A stretch of 64,000 nt of DNA. It comes from Tractidigestivibacter scatoligenes (GTDB lineage Bacteria > Actinomycetota > Coriobacteriia > Coriobacteriales > Atopobiaceae). Numbering within the stretch: position 1 is the first letter of the stretch; every line of letters starts with the position of its first letter. The stretch spans positions 62,001-126,000 of the forward strand of contig NZ_LOJF01000011.1 of the NCBI RefSeq assembly GCF_001494635.1, in the 5' to 3' direction. This document shows positions 17,906 to 26,729 of this stretch, piece by piece. Below the pieces are notes generated by a model. That model saw only the letters and a program-made list of their open reading frames with translations. It did not search any database and was not told where the DNA came from. A program made the position numbers and the translations under genes.

Positions 17906-18802
17906 CTACCGCTCCTCGCCGGATTCCCCGTCGCCAGCAGCAGCGCCCTGCGTCCCGCGGCGCCTGCGGCGCTTGTGCTCCCTGGGCACATACGGCCCAA
18001 TCACCGCGCGAAAGTCTGGCGAATCCGCATCGTCCGTCGGCGTCTCAGGCGAGATGTAGAGCGACCCTTTGAGTCCCTCGATGTAGGTGTACATCCACGA
18101 GAGACCGCGCACGCCGCTCAGCGCATAGTCGGCGGCGACGATGAATCCCCGCAGGTCGTCCTTGGTGAACTCGTGGGAGTAGTGGCCAATCCGGAACGTG
18201 TCGAAGGGCATCTCGCCCATCTTGTCGAGCGTTTGGCGCCAGTCGGCAATGGGCAGGCTCTCGGGGAAGAAGAGGCACATGCAGGGCGTAACCGCATCGC
18301 CAGCAAGCAGGAGTCTACGTTCGCGCAGCAGATAGCCCATGGAGTGGTCGGTGTGTCCAGGCAGGAAGTACCCCTCAATGGTGACTCCGCCCAGGTCCAG
18401 AACGTCTCCCTCCTCAAAGTGCGAGAAGTTCGGCCTCCGGCCCTCGCTCATGGCCCAGAACGCCCCCTCGGGAGCACGCCCCTGCTCCACGTAGAAGCTC
18501 CGGGCATGCAGGTTCTGCTCCTCCTCCACGCCGAGGTCGACCTCTTCCTCCCGGGGAATGCGCACGTCGTCAAAGAGGTAGGATCCCGCAATGTGGTCGT
18601 GGTGGCGGTGCGTGAGGAGCACGGTCACGGGAAGGCCCCCTGCAAGCCCCTCCACCACGGGACGAAGGTCGCCCACGCCTACGCAAGAATCCACAAGCGC
18701 CACGCGTTCGCTCCCCTTCACGAGGTAGCAGCGGCAGCCAACGCTGTCCGCTATCTCCCACAGGCCGTCGCCGAGGTCCGTAACCGTAAAGATCTTATCC
18801 AT
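17906..18802 (-). CDS. Metallo-beta-lactamase-fold hydrolase
   Basis: The 298-residue protein has the metal-binding motif THRHHDH (His 65-70), a later GHTDHSMGY and a GDAVTP motif, giving the usual two-metal centre. The family includes thioesterases, glyoxalase II-like enzymes and lactonases. Its C-terminus is basic and low-complexity (KRRRRRG). GGGAGGC precedes the ATG at 18802; a longer frame upstream lacks support. It lies downstream of the small membrane protein and the second Pta-kinase pair on the same strand. A role as a thioester or ester hydrolase in the pathway is plausible but not proven. Confidence 0.85.
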   Translation of the reverse strand: MDKIFTVTDLGDGLWEIADSVGCRCYLVKGSERVALVDSCVGVGDLRPVVEGLAGGLPVTVLLTHRHHDHIAGSYLFDDVRIPREEEVDLGVEEEQNLHARSFYVEQGRAPEGAFWAMSEGRRPNFSHFEEGDVLDLGGVTIEGYFLPGHTDHSMGYLLRERRLLLAGDAVTPCMCLFFPESLPIADWRQTLDKMGEMPFDTFRIGHYSHEFTKDDLRGFIVAADYALSGVRGLSWMYTYIEGLKGSLYISPETPTDDADSPDFRAVIGPYVPREHKRRRRRGTQGAAAGDGESGEER

Positions 18803-18898
18803 GCGAGAAATGCCTCCCTTAAGCCCAAAGTGGCGCCCGAGCCACATGGCCCGGGCGCCGGAACGCCATTTTCTATGCGTGCCCTCCGCGCAGCTGCA

Positions 18899-19408
18899 CT
18901 AGCGCATCTGCGGCACAGGGTCGTTGCAGACCTTGCGTGCGAAGTTCTCGATGGGACCCTGCAGGAAGAACGTGACGATGTAGCAGGCAATCCACACCGG
19001 AATGATGTTCTGCAGGAAGCCAAAGACCGACGCGATGATTGGCGCACCGCCCAGGATGCAGGCGTCGAGCGTCCCCACCAAGTAGCAGAGGATAAGTGCG
19101 TAGACCGTGTTGATGGGCACGTTCACAAGCGCCCCAAACTTGGCACCCTCGGAGGGGTTGGAGCGCTTCATTGCCCAGCGAACGCTCATCTCGGGAAGTG
19201 AGGGAACCATGCCAATGATGGTTGCCACGCACCAGGCAAACACGTAGTTGATCCAGAACATGGGCCAGATCCATCCCTCGCCCGGAGCCGGCGTCGCGGT
19301 GTGGAAGACGTAGATTGCAAGCCACTCGCAGAGCACGCACAGCACCAAGGCTGTGCAGAGGTTCAGAATTGCTGCCTTCACGAACCGCGTTGAAGTCTTC
19401 ATCGGCAT
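18899..19408 (-). CDS. Small integral membrane protein
   Basis: The 169-residue product has about four hydrophobic segments, the first starting near residue 10. AAGGA lies 7 bases before the ATG at 19408. I do not recognise a named family with confidence; it has some look of DUF2798-like proteins. It sits between the second acyl kinase and the metallo-hydrolase on the same strand. The smaller membrane protein at 13828 sits beside the first Pta-kinase pair. The repeated association hints at a transport or membrane role linked to the acids produced. Confidence 0.7.
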   Translation of the reverse strand: MPMKTSTRFVKAAILNLCTALVLCVLCEWLAIYVFHTATPAPGEGWIWPMFWINYVFAWCVATIIGMVPSLPEMSVRWAMKRSNPSEGAKFGALVNVPINTVYALILCYLVGTLDACILGGAPIIASVFGFLQNIIPVWIACYIVTFFLQGPIENFARKVCNDPVPQMR

Positions 19409-19451
19409 GAGTGATTCCTTCCCTAGACGCTGGGCATATGCCCAAAGGTAC

Positions 19452-19486
19452 AAAATGCGGCGCACGAGGCATTCCCGCACGCCGCC
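19452..19486 (-). terminator. Probable rho-independent terminator
   Basis: On the minus strand, a GC-rich stem (GCGGCGTGCGG / CTCGTGCGCCGC, imperfect) is followed by ATTTTG. It lies between the second acyl kinase and the small membrane protein and may end the thiolase-to-kinase transcript. Confidence 0.65.
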
Positions 19487-19617
19487 CGATGCCCTTTATG
19501 CTATTAGGAGGTCCCCCAGCGTCCTATGGCTCTTAGCACAAGCTTTCGTCGATATGTGACGACTTTATGTGCTATCGCACGAAGCGAGAAGACCCCCGTT
19601 GAGACAGACTCGCATCC

Positions 19618-20733
19618 CTACTCGAAGCACGCAAAGCCCGAAAAGACCGGACTCCCGGTATAGTGCCTGACCTCTTCCTTGCCGGAGAGAACGCGGACAG
19701 CGCCCGCCGCCATGGCCTCCAGCTCGAACTCGCCCGGGTATGCCGTAACGGGGGCAATCCAGCCGCAACCCTCCCGGATGTAGTCAACGAGCCCCTGGTT
19801 GTGCACCATGCCGCCGCCAAGAAGGATGCCGTCCACATGACCGTGGAGCACGCCTGCCATCGAGGCGATGTACTTCACGATCTGGTACTCCATGGCACTC
19901 CAGGCACGTGACGCCGCCTCGTCGCCGGCCTCCGCGCGACGGCACACCTCAAGGGCATCGGAGGAGCCCAGGAGGTCGGCAAAGCCGCCGCTGCGCTGGC
20001 ACAGTCTCCTCGTGGTGTTGATGCCGTGCTCCTCGAGGTAGGCAAACGCTTCGATCACCGGAACCGCGCCGCAGCGCGTGGGGGTCATGGGGCCCTCGCC
20101 GCCCACGATGTCGTAGCCGTCAATCATGCGCCCATGCTTGTGCGCGGAGATAGAAATTCCTCCCCCAATGTGACAAACAATGAAGTCGCAGTCCTCGTAG
20201 CGCTTTCCCAGCGTTGCGGCATGCCGGATGGCCGTCTCCTTGAGGTTGAGCGCGTGCAGGTGGACATTGCGGTAGACGCCCCTGATGCCCGTCATGCGCG
20301 CATCGTCGCAGAGTTCGTCGGTGTCGGGCGGGTTCACCACAAAGGCAGGCTTGTTACCCGAGAAGCGCGCGAACTCGTGGGCGAGCTGGCTTCCCAGCTG
20401 GGCGGGGTGCTGCACCCCGTTGGCTCCGATCCGCGCGTCGTGGAGGAGCTTCTCCTCAATCTGATAAACGCCGCCCTCGCAGGGCATGAGCCCTCCGCCG
20501 CGGCCGACGAACGCGTCCACGCTCGCAAGATCGACCTTGTTCTGGTCGAGAATGTCGAGAATCATGTCGCGTCGGTAGGGCAGCTGGGCAGAGACGTCGC
20601 CAATCTCCTTGAGCTTCTGCGCGTCGTGGGCGACGTTTGCCGAGAAGACACAGGCATCTCCCTCGAAGAGACCCACCTTGGTCGAGGTGGACCCGGGATT
20701 GATGACCAGGATCCGGTAGTTCTTCTCAGCCAT
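19618..20733 (-). CDS. Butyrate kinase-type acyl kinase (copy 2)
   Basis: The 371-residue protein has the canonical butyrate kinase pattern with NPGSTSTKVGLFEGD, NPPDTDELCDDARMTG, CHIGGGISISAHKHGRMID and GILLGGGMVHNQG. Unlike copy 1 it keeps the Asn of the phosphate motif. It begins 2 bases after the Pta stop with GGAGGAG before the ATG, so the two are translationally linked. As the last enzyme of the thiolase-DUF35-ACP-Pta-kinase order it would make ATP from the acyl phosphate. The natural acyl group is not readable from the sequence. Confidence 0.92.
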   Translation of the reverse strand: MAEKNYRILVINPGSTSTKVGLFEGDACVFSANVAHDAQKLKEIGDVSAQLPYRRDMILDILDQNKVDLASVDAFVGRGGGLMPCEGGVYQIEEKLLHDARIGANGVQHPAQLGSQLAHEFARFSGNKPAFVVNPPDTDELCDDARMTGIRGVYRNVHLHALNLKETAIRHAATLGKRYEDCDFIVCHIGGGISISAHKHGRMIDGYDIVGGEGPMTPTRCGAVPVIEAFAYLEEHGINTTRRLCQRSGGFADLLGSSDALEVCRRAEAGDEAASRAWSAMEYQIVKYIASMAGVLHGHVDGILLGGGMVHNQGLVDYIREGCGWIAPVTAYPGEFELEAMAAGAVRVLSGKEEVRHYTGSPVFSGFACFE

Positions 20734-20735
20734 GG

Positions 20736-21743
20736 CTACTCCTCCTCCAGGCACTGCGCGCGAACGCAGGACATCACGACGTTGCCCACGATCTCGGACA
20801 CGGGGGCGCTTCTCGAGCAGTCGCAGACGATCTTCTTGAAGCCCTGGAGCATGGGGCCGTACGCATCCGCGTGGCCGAACATCTGAACGAGCTTCACGCC
20901 CACGTTGCCCACGTTGAGGTCTGGCCAGATGATGACGTTCGCCCTGCCGGCAACGTCGCTCTCGCGATGGACCTTGTGGGCGGCGACCTCCGGGCGCAGG
21001 GCGGCATCGAGCTGGAACTCGCCGTCGATCTTGAGGTCAGGGCGGCGCTCGCGGGCGATGTCGCGGGCGTCACGCACCTTCTGGACCATCTCGCCCGCAC
21101 CGGAGCCATCGGTCGAGAAGGAGAGCAGCGCGCAGCGCGCCTCGCGACCTGTGAGGGCGCTCCAGGTGTCACAGGCGGAGATGGCAATGGACGCCTCCTG
21201 CTCGGGCGTGGGGTTCTGGCACACCGCAGAGTCGCCAAAGCCCAGAAGCTGGCCATCCGAGCCCTGGTAGCCGGGAATGTCGAAGATGCCCATGGACGAG
21301 ACGGTGTCGATGCCGTCCGCAAGTCCGATGATCTCCTGACCGCCCAGGATGACGTCGCCGGTGGGACAGTCGATGCCGCCGAAGGTGATGTCCACGTCGC
21401 CGAGCGCCTGCATCATGAGGGCGCGCTCCATGGGGCGCGTCACGCGGCGACGCACGCCCTTTGCCTTCCAGCGGCAGTTGGGAAGCACCTCGAAGCGCTG
21501 GGCGATGGCCTCGTTGGCCTCCTCGTCGGCAAGGTCGACAAGCTCCACGCCCGCAAGGCTCACGCCCTGCTCGTCAGCGTTTTTCCTGATCGCCTCGGCA
21601 TCGCCAACCACGGTGCACGTGGCAAGGCCCTCTGCGGTGAGCTCCGCCACCGCCTTGATCATGGTGGGGTTCTCGCCCTCGAAGAAGGCAACGCGCTGGA
21701 CGTCTGCCTTGGCGCGTTCGCGCATGGCATCCATGAGGTTCAT
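20736..21743 (-). CDS. Phosphate acyltransferase, Pta/Ptb family (copy 2)
   Basis: The 335-residue protein carries the family segments DGEFQLDAALRPEVA, IIWPDLNVGNVGVKLVQ and a closing SRSAPVSEIVGN. It is only moderately similar to copy 1 (14266-15261), so the copies are not a recent duplication. The ATG at 21743 is chosen for the GGGAGAG before it. A frame reaching 21854 looks like leader sequence. It lies downstream of the ACP gene across a hairpin and is joined tightly to the kinase gene. It should convert the acyl-CoA released upstream into acyl phosphate. Confidence 0.9.
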   Translation of the reverse strand: MNLMDAMRERAKADVQRVAFFEGENPTMIKAVAELTAEGLATCTVVGDAEAIRKNADEQGVSLAGVELVDLADEEANEAIAQRFEVLPNCRWKAKGVRRRVTRPMERALMMQALGDVDITFGGIDCPTGDVILGGQEIIGLADGIDTVSSMGIFDIPGYQGSDGQLLGFGDSAVCQNPTPEQEASIAISACDTWSALTGREARCALLSFSTDGSGAGEMVQKVRDARDIARERRPDLKIDGEFQLDAALRPEVAAHKVHRESDVAGRANVIIWPDLNVGNVGVKLVQMFGHADAYGPMLQGFKKIVCDCSRSAPVSEIVGNVVMSCVRAQCLEEE

Positions 21744-21764
21744 GTGTCTCTCCCGTAAGTAGAG

Positions 21765-21793
21765 AGGGGCGGCCCCAGAAGGAGCCGCCCCGG
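21765..21793 (-). terminator. Hairpin between ACP and pta genes
   Basis: On the minus strand, a GC stem (GGGGCGGCTCC / GGGCCGCCCC) is followed by a pyrimidine-rich TCTCT. It could be a partial terminator that leaves the ACP message more abundant than the pta-kinase message. Confidence 0.55.
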
Positions 21794-21831
21794 GGTTTCC
21801 TGGCAGTGCTGCGTGCGAGAAGCGCTGGGTG

Positions 21832-22071
21832 CTACTCCTCGACCTCCTCGGCAACGCGGTCGACGAGCTCGCCGAAGGTCTTCATGTTCATGATCTCGGA
21901 GACGGTGACCTCGGCGTCAAGCTCGTTCTCGATCATCGAGGTGAGGGCGATCATCTTCATGGAACCCTTGCCCAGCTCGTCGAAGGTGGTGTCGGGCGTG
22001 ATGTCGGCGTCGGTCTTGTAGGCCTCCTTGGCGAGGCCAGCGAGAGTTGCGAGAAGCTCGTTCTTATCCAT
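21832..22071 (-). CDS. Acyl carrier protein, pathway-specific (copy A)
   Basis: The 79-residue acidic helical protein has ACP architecture. The attachment serine is Ser 37 in GKGSMKMIALTSMIENELD; most ACPs have DSL or DSF there, so Gly-Ser-Met is unusual. It is distinct from the housekeeping AcpP at 61675. AAAGGA precedes the ATG. It lies directly downstream of the thiolase and DUF35 genes, which suggests that the acyl chain handled by them is carried on this protein's phosphopantetheine arm. The transferase at 30307 may load that arm. Confidence 0.9.
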   Translation of the reverse strand: MDKNELLATLAGLAKEAYKTDADITPDTTFDELGKGSMKMIALTSMIENELDAEVTVSEIMNMKTFGELVDRVAEEVEE

Positions 22072-22125
22072 GGTTGGTTCCTTTCGATTGGTTGTTGTTT
22101 TATGCGCGGTACTGCCCTAGGGGCC

Positions 22126-22593
22126 TTACTGCGCGACCTCGTCCAGCTCGAAGCAGGGCTCCCACCACTCGACCATCACGTCCGAGCCCTCCTTCTCGGG
22201 CACAAGGCGCTTGATGGGCTTGAAGTGGACGCCAATGGTCTCGTGATTCTTGTAGAGACGCTCCTGCAGCCCCTTCACGACCTTCTTCTTGCCGCAGAAG
22301 ATCACGAACGAGTACTCCGTGCCCTCGTCGAGACGCACCTTGCCGTAGCCGTAGGGCGCGACCTCCTTGAGGTAGGGCTTGTCGTTCTGGATGCCGGGCA
22401 CCACAAAGGACTCGAGCGTGCCATGGCCAGAGAGCTCCACCCACTCGGTCTGGTGGTAGCCGCAGGCGTTGCAGCCCAGGTGCGGCGGAAACTCGATGGC
22501 ACCGCACTCCGTGCACTTGCGGCCAAGGAGCTTGCCCTCGGCAACGCCGTCGTAGAACTTCTTAACGATTGGCTCCATGTCTTCAAGAAGCAT
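22126..22593 (-). CDS. DUF35 zinc-ribbon/OB-fold thiolase partner
   Basis: The 155-residue protein starts with a helix. A zinc ribbon follows (CTEC near 27 and CNAC near 41), then an OB-fold, the domain order of DUF35. These proteins pair with thiolase-like enzymes: PhlB with PhlC in acetylphloroglucinol synthesis, and archaeal DUF35 bridging thiolase to HMG-CoA synthase. GAGGAGGT precedes the ATG. The thiolase gene ends 39 bases upstream, and the ACP follows. No HMG-CoA synthase or KAS III-like third subunit is encoded nearby. Confidence 0.9.
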   Translation of the reverse strand: MLLEDMEPIVKKFYDGVAEGKLLGRKCTECGAIEFPPHLGCNACGYHQTEWVELSGHGTLESFVVPGIQNDKPYLKEVAPYGYGKVRLDEGTEYSFVIFCGKKKVVKGLQERLYKNHETIGVHFKPIKRLVPEKEGSDVMVEWWEPCFELDEVAQ

Positions 22594-22632
22594 CGTGTAC
22601 CTCCTCTTGGTTGCTTGGGTGCGCGCCGGGCG

Positions 22633-23919
22633 CTAGTCGTGGGTGCGCAGGATCTGGCAGCGGATGTTCTGGCCGCCACCAAAGCCGCGCAGGAACGTGG
22701 TCTGTGGAGCCTTGGGCATCTGCGTGGCACCGGCCTCGCCGCGCATCTGTTTGACGGCCTCGACAACGTCCGCCACGCCCGAGGCGCCGTGCGCATGGCC
22801 AAAGTTGCAGCGGCCGCCGTGCGTGTTGATGGGCTTGTCGCCGTCAAAGCCCATACGACCGTCGATGGCGTACTGCCAGGCCTCGCCGCGCGGGATGTAG
22901 CCAACCTCCTCGGCGGCCACAATGTCTCCTGCCAGGAAGAAGTCATTCACGAAGAGCAGGTCAAGCTCGTCGGGGCTCACGCCGGTGAGCTCGTAGACCT
23001 GCTGGGTGCCAACCTTGGTGCCGTTGTACTCGTTGTCCGGGGTCGCGCCCTCGAAGGCGGCGGCACCCGTGCCCAGGACGTCGATCACCTTGTGGTCAAG
23101 GCCGCGGGCAACAGCCATATCGGTGGGCATGACCACCAGGGCGGCGGCGCCGTCGCACTTGATCTCGAAGCCGGTCACGCGCAGGTACTGCGTGACCTTG
23201 GGGTTGCCAAAGCCCTTGAGGTACGCATCGGCATCCGGGAGGTCGTTCTCCTTGGCAAGCTCCTCGAAGGTCTTCGTCGAGAAGGCCAGGGGGTTGAGAA
23301 CGGCGTCGCGCCTCAGGGACTTGGAGACGCCGTTCAGGGCATCGTCAATCTGCTCTGCCGTGAGGTCGTACTCCCAGCGGTACTTGTTGATCCAGTTGTC
23401 GAACGAGATGCCAAACGCGGAGTCAAACGGTCGGCCGTAGGCGCGGTCGTAGACCTTGGGAATGGAGGGCAGCATCTCGGAGAGCGGGAAGTCGCGGCGG
23501 AAGCAGCCAGGGGCATCCACCACAGGAAGCGAGGCCGCCAGGTCCACAGCGCCAGAAAGCACCACGTCATAGGTGCCGGAGGCAACCGCCTGCACGGCCT
23601 CCTGCAGGGCCACGTAACCCGTGCAGCATGCCTCGGAGTGGTGCACCGAGCCAATGCCGCGCACGCCAAACCAGTCCGCCACCTGCATGTTGGGCGTGAG
23701 GGAGTCGCCAATCATGAAGGGGTTGGCGGCGCCGTGGTAGAAGTACTGGATGTCGCGCGGCTCGAGGCCGGCGTCCTGGATGGCCTCCAGCGCGGCATAG
23801 CCAAAGGCGTCGCCCTCGCTCATGCCCTTGGTCTGGGGGTGGTCCTCGAAGTTCTTGAAGGGCGTGCAGCCAACGCCCACGATGGAGACGCTGCGTGCCT
23901 GCTTGCCAAGCTTGACCAA
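22633..23919 (-). CDS. Thiolase-like acyltransferase (SCP2/PhlC-like)
   Basis: The 428-residue protein has the thiolase fold. The nucleophilic Cys lies in EACCTGYVALQ near residue 97, the catalytic His in FGHAHGASG near 373, and there is a glycine-rich C-terminal loop (RGFGGGQN). This resembles the SCP2/PhlC branch that works with DUF35 partners. It may cleave a beta-keto acyl thioester to acetyl- and acyl-thioesters, or run in the condensing direction. The TTG at 23919 is chosen because GGAG lies 8 bases upstream. An ATG at 23940 has no ribosome site at a good distance. It heads the thiolase-DUF35-ACP-Pta-kinase order. Confidence 0.88.
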   Translation of the reverse strand: MVKLGKQARSVSIVGVGCTPFKNFEDHPQTKGMSEGDAFGYAALEAIQDAGLEPRDIQYFYHGAANPFMIGDSLTPNMQVADWFGVRGIGSVHHSEACCTGYVALQEAVQAVASGTYDVVLSGAVDLAASLPVVDAPGCFRRDFPLSEMLPSIPKVYDRAYGRPFDSAFGISFDNWINKYRWEYDLTAEQIDDALNGVSKSLRRDAVLNPLAFSTKTFEELAKENDLPDADAYLKGFGNPKVTQYLRVTGFEIKCDGAAALVVMPTDMAVARGLDHKVIDVLGTGAAAFEGATPDNEYNGTKVGTQQVYELTGVSPDELDLLFVNDFFLAGDIVAAEEVGYIPRGEAWQYAIDGRMGFDGDKPINTHGGRCNFGHAHGASGVADVVEAVKQMRGEAGATQMPKAPQTTFLRGFGGGQNIRCQILRTHD

Positions 23920-24216
23920 GACAATCACTCCTTTGCTCATATGCTGCAGAACAATCGCTCCGTACGAGCACAGGATATGGGGCGAGAAAAACGCAAGGCG
24001 GGACATTAGCGCAGGCGGCGTCCCACGTTACGGGACACACGTGGCAATTCTGTTTCTTTTTGCAGGTAAAGTTAGGTTGTTTGCTACGCCCAAAGAAGCT
24101 GAGACGCACATTGCCCATCCTTGTGCGCATGCATAAACGAGCAGGTAGAGTGGCAAATCAGGGGGTGGGTATCCCCCACCGGAGCAACACGGGCATCGTG
24201 CCCGGGGGAGCGGTGC

Positions 24217-24837
24217 CTACAGGCGCGCGAACGGGTCTTCGGGAAGCTCGAGCGCGGTCTTCTCATCAATGAAGAGCGGCGAGTAGTACATGCGATTGAG
24301 CATGGCGGCGACCTCGGCAGGGGGAATCTCCGGGCGCTTCTCCAACCAGTACTGGATGAGGTTGTTGTGGCCCGCTATCACAAACGAGAGGTACAGGTCT
24401 CGATGGAGCTCCGAGCCACCCACACCCTGCAGTCGGATGCGGAAGTACTCGTGCATGAGCATCGTGGCCCTGTGCTGAAAGACGGGGTCGCCATGGTCGC
24501 TGTTGAGCGCCACGATCTTGTCGCGGTTTGCCCGGAGCACCTCCATGCGTGCGACCATCGACTGCGTGGGCTTGAGCTCGGCCTTGTTAAACTGCACGCC
24601 AAGCGCGGTGTTGTTGATCGTGCGCATGGTGTCGAGAAGGCCAGCCTCGAACTGCTTCACCACGTCCTCGACGCTGTCGTAGTGACGGTAGAAGGTCGAG
24701 CGAGAAACGCCGGCCAGGCGCACCACGTCCGCAACCTTGATGTTGGGGATGTCGGTCGTCTCCATGAGGCCAAAGACCGCCTCTTCGATTCTCTCCTCAA
24801 CGGTCCTCTTGGCGTTTCTCGCCGTGCTCCGCTTCAT
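24217..24837 (-). CDS. TetR-family transcriptional regulator
   Basis: The 206-residue protein has an N-terminal TetR helix-turn-helix (IKVADVVRLAGVSRSTFYRH, about residues 33-52) and an all-helical ligand domain. A G-rich stretch precedes the ATG at 24837. The longer frame upstream to 24969 is taken as leader. It lies upstream of the thiolase genes on the same strand and is divergent from the PucR-type gene at 24990. A repressor role for the thiolase operon is likely by position. The 297-bp gap to the thiolase gene holds two short hairpins (near 24022-24043 and 24163-24181) and no gene. Confidence 0.9.
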   Translation of the reverse strand: MKRSTARNAKRTVEERIEEAVFGLMETTDIPNIKVADVVRLAGVSRSTFYRHYDSVEDVVKQFEAGLLDTMRTINNTALGVQFNKAELKPTQSMVARMEVLRANRDKIVALNSDHGDPVFQHRATMLMHEYFRIRLQGVGGSELHRDLYLSFVIAGHNNLIQYWLEKRPEIPPAEVAAMLNRMYYSPLFIDEKTALELPEDPFARL

Positions 24838-24947
24838 CGTCACACCCCCCCAAACAGCCATCTCTTCCTGCACATATGCTGAACTATAGCCGATGAGAAT
24901 CTCACCGCCCGCAGAACGCGAGACCAACGTGCGAGAAGATATTCCCC

Positions 24948-24968
24948 TATTATTTGTGTGCTTGCACA
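24948..24968 (+). promoter_or_regulatory. -10-like box and palindromic operator candidate
   Basis: TATTAT at 24948-24953 resembles a -10 box and lies 37 bases before the PucR start. It is followed by the perfect inverted repeat TGTGC-TT-GCACA at 24957-24968. The position, at the expected transcript start, suits a repressor or autoregulation site. No good -35 is visible. Confidence 0.4.
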
Positions 24969-24989
24969 TACGAGAAGGGGGACTCGCAC

Positions 24990-26603
24990 ATGGAACTCAA
25001 GGAGCTGCTGTCACGCCTGCCCGAGGGGTCCGTTGCCACAAGGAAGCTCCGCGATCCCGAGGTAAACATCGACAACATCTGCTTCCTCACGCCCGCGACG
25101 GGGCTCCCCCATCCCAACGTCCTGTACTTCTCGGATGACGTTCACCTCCCGGAGGCGCCCATCGAGGACATTTTCAACGTGGTGCTGTTTGGGTGCCAGG
25201 AGGTGCCGAAGGGGCTGCTGGACAATCCCTCCTGCAACGTGATCCTGCTCCGCCTGGAGTTCAACCCTTTCACCTGCTACAACGAGCTTCAGGGGTTCTT
25301 CCTCGAGGACATCCAGGTAACTGACATCGTGCGTCGCATGCTCACCGCGCACTTCTCCAACAACGGCCTGCAGTACGTCGTCGAGGAGGCATCGAGGGCG
25401 CTGGGCAACCCCGTCGTAGTGGTGGACAGCGCCTACCACTACGTGGCGCGCCATGTTGAGGGAAAGCTCGATCCCAGCCGCCACCTGGACCAAGTGCTCG
25501 AGCAGGAGTTTCGCTACGAGTCCATCCTCGAGGACGGCGTTGCCTTCATCGAGCATGCCCGCATCACCGAGCGCTGCGCGCAATCTCCCAGGCCCATCGT
25601 GATCTACAACGAGGTCCTGGGCGCGAACACCATGGTCACGCCCTCGGTTGTGCACGGGGTAACCATCGCGCACACTATGGTGATCGAGCGCGACCACCCG
25701 TTTGGCGACGTTGACCTGGAGTGCATGGGACGCCTGGGTCGCTTTGTGGCGCAGGAGATGCAGAAGACGAACCTCTACACCGCAAGCCGCGGCCAGATGG
25801 ACTCCTACTTCCTGGTGAACCTGCTCAACGACGAGCAGCCCAGCCATGCCGTGACCGCACGACGCCTGAGCGTGCTGGAGTTCACTCCCCTGCCCGAGCT
25901 CTACATTGCCGTCCTGGACCCCAACCACGCGCGCGTGGCACCACATGACCTCAACACCATAGCCATGCAGCTCACGGGATGCCTCCAGAACAGCATCTAC
26001 GCAACGTACGAGGACGCGCTGGTGGTGGCCTTCTCGCGCGAGAAGGGCGCTGGCCTGGGTGACTACACCGAAGAGCTGCTCCGCAAGGTCGCCGACGTCA
26101 ACGACCTCTCGATAGGCGTGAGCAACGCCTTTGACGACCTCACGCACATCCGCAGCCACTACGAGCAGGCACGGGCAGCCATCAAGGCGGGGCGTATGGT
26201 CTCGGTCTTTCTCGAGGACGGACAGGTTTACCACTACTGCGACTACGCCTACGTGCAGATGCTCGGCCTCACCAACACCCAGTACAACCTGCTGAACTTT
26301 GTGCATCCCTCGCTCATGCGCCTGGCACGCTACGATCGGGACCACGGGACCGAGCTCATGGACACGCTCTTCATCTACCTGCAGAACGCATGCAACACCC
26401 AACGCGCCGCCAAGATGCTCAACCTGCACAAGAACACGCTGCTCTACCGCATGGGTCGCATCCGTGAAATCCTGGGGTGCAACCTCTCCTCCGGCGAGGA
26501 CCAGTTCATGCTTCAGCTCTCGTACCGCGTCCTCTTCTACCTCGACCTCTTTAAGTCACGCATCAGCACCTCGCGCAATGACTTCAGAATCGAGAACGAG
26601 TAG
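24990..26603 (+). CDS. PucR-type transcriptional regulator
   Basis: The 537-residue regulator has an N-terminal sensory region and a central GGDEF-like segment. A C-terminal HTH_30 domain carries RAAKMLNLHKNTLLYRMGRI near residue 475-495. GAAGGGGG lies before the ATG at 24990; the frame extends upstream to 24954 without support. It is divergent from the TetR gene and convergent with the flavodoxin-like gene at 26730. It resembles the PucR protein at 12091 in layout but is divergent. Having two such regulators inside one region suggests separate control of two sub-operons. Confidence 0.9.
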   Translation: MELKELLSRLPEGSVATRKLRDPEVNIDNICFLTPATGLPHPNVLYFSDDVHLPEAPIEDIFNVVLFGCQEVPKGLLDNPSCNVILLRLEFNPFTCYNELQGFFLEDIQVTDIVRRMLTAHFSNNGLQYVVEEASRALGNPVVVVDSAYHYVARHVEGKLDPSRHLDQVLEQEFRYESILEDGVAFIEHARITERCAQSPRPIVIYNEVLGANTMVTPSVVHGVTIAHTMVIERDHPFGDVDLECMGRLGRFVAQEMQKTNLYTASRGQMDSYFLVNLLNDEQPSHAVTARRLSVLEFTPLPELYIAVLDPNHARVAPHDLNTIAMQLTGCLQNSIYATYEDALVVAFSREKGAGLGDYTEELLRKVADVNDLSIGVSNAFDDLTHIRSHYEQARAAIKAGRMVSVFLEDGQVYHYCDYAYVQMLGLTNTQYNLLNFVHPSLMRLARYDRDHGTELMDTLFIYLQNACNTQRAAKMLNLHKNTLLYRMGRIREILGCNLSSGEDQFMLQLSYRVLFYLDLFKSRISTSRNDFRIENE

Positions 26604-26663
26604 GAGCAGGACCGCCCCGAGGGTGCGCCAAACCAGACCGTCCGCCTTCCGGGCTAGAGCAAC

Positions 26664-26700
26664 ACCGCCCGACTGCGGGAAAGACTCGCAGCCGGGCGGT
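26664..26700. terminator. Bidirectional hairpin between convergent genes
   Basis: The stem ACCGCCCGACTGCG / CGCAGCCGGGCGGT lies between the stops of the PucR gene and the flavodoxin-like gene. T-runs are poor on both sides, so it is a likely but not classical terminator for both. Confidence 0.6.
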
Positions 26701-26729
26701 ACAGTTAAGCGCTGGCGGAGAAGGAGAAG

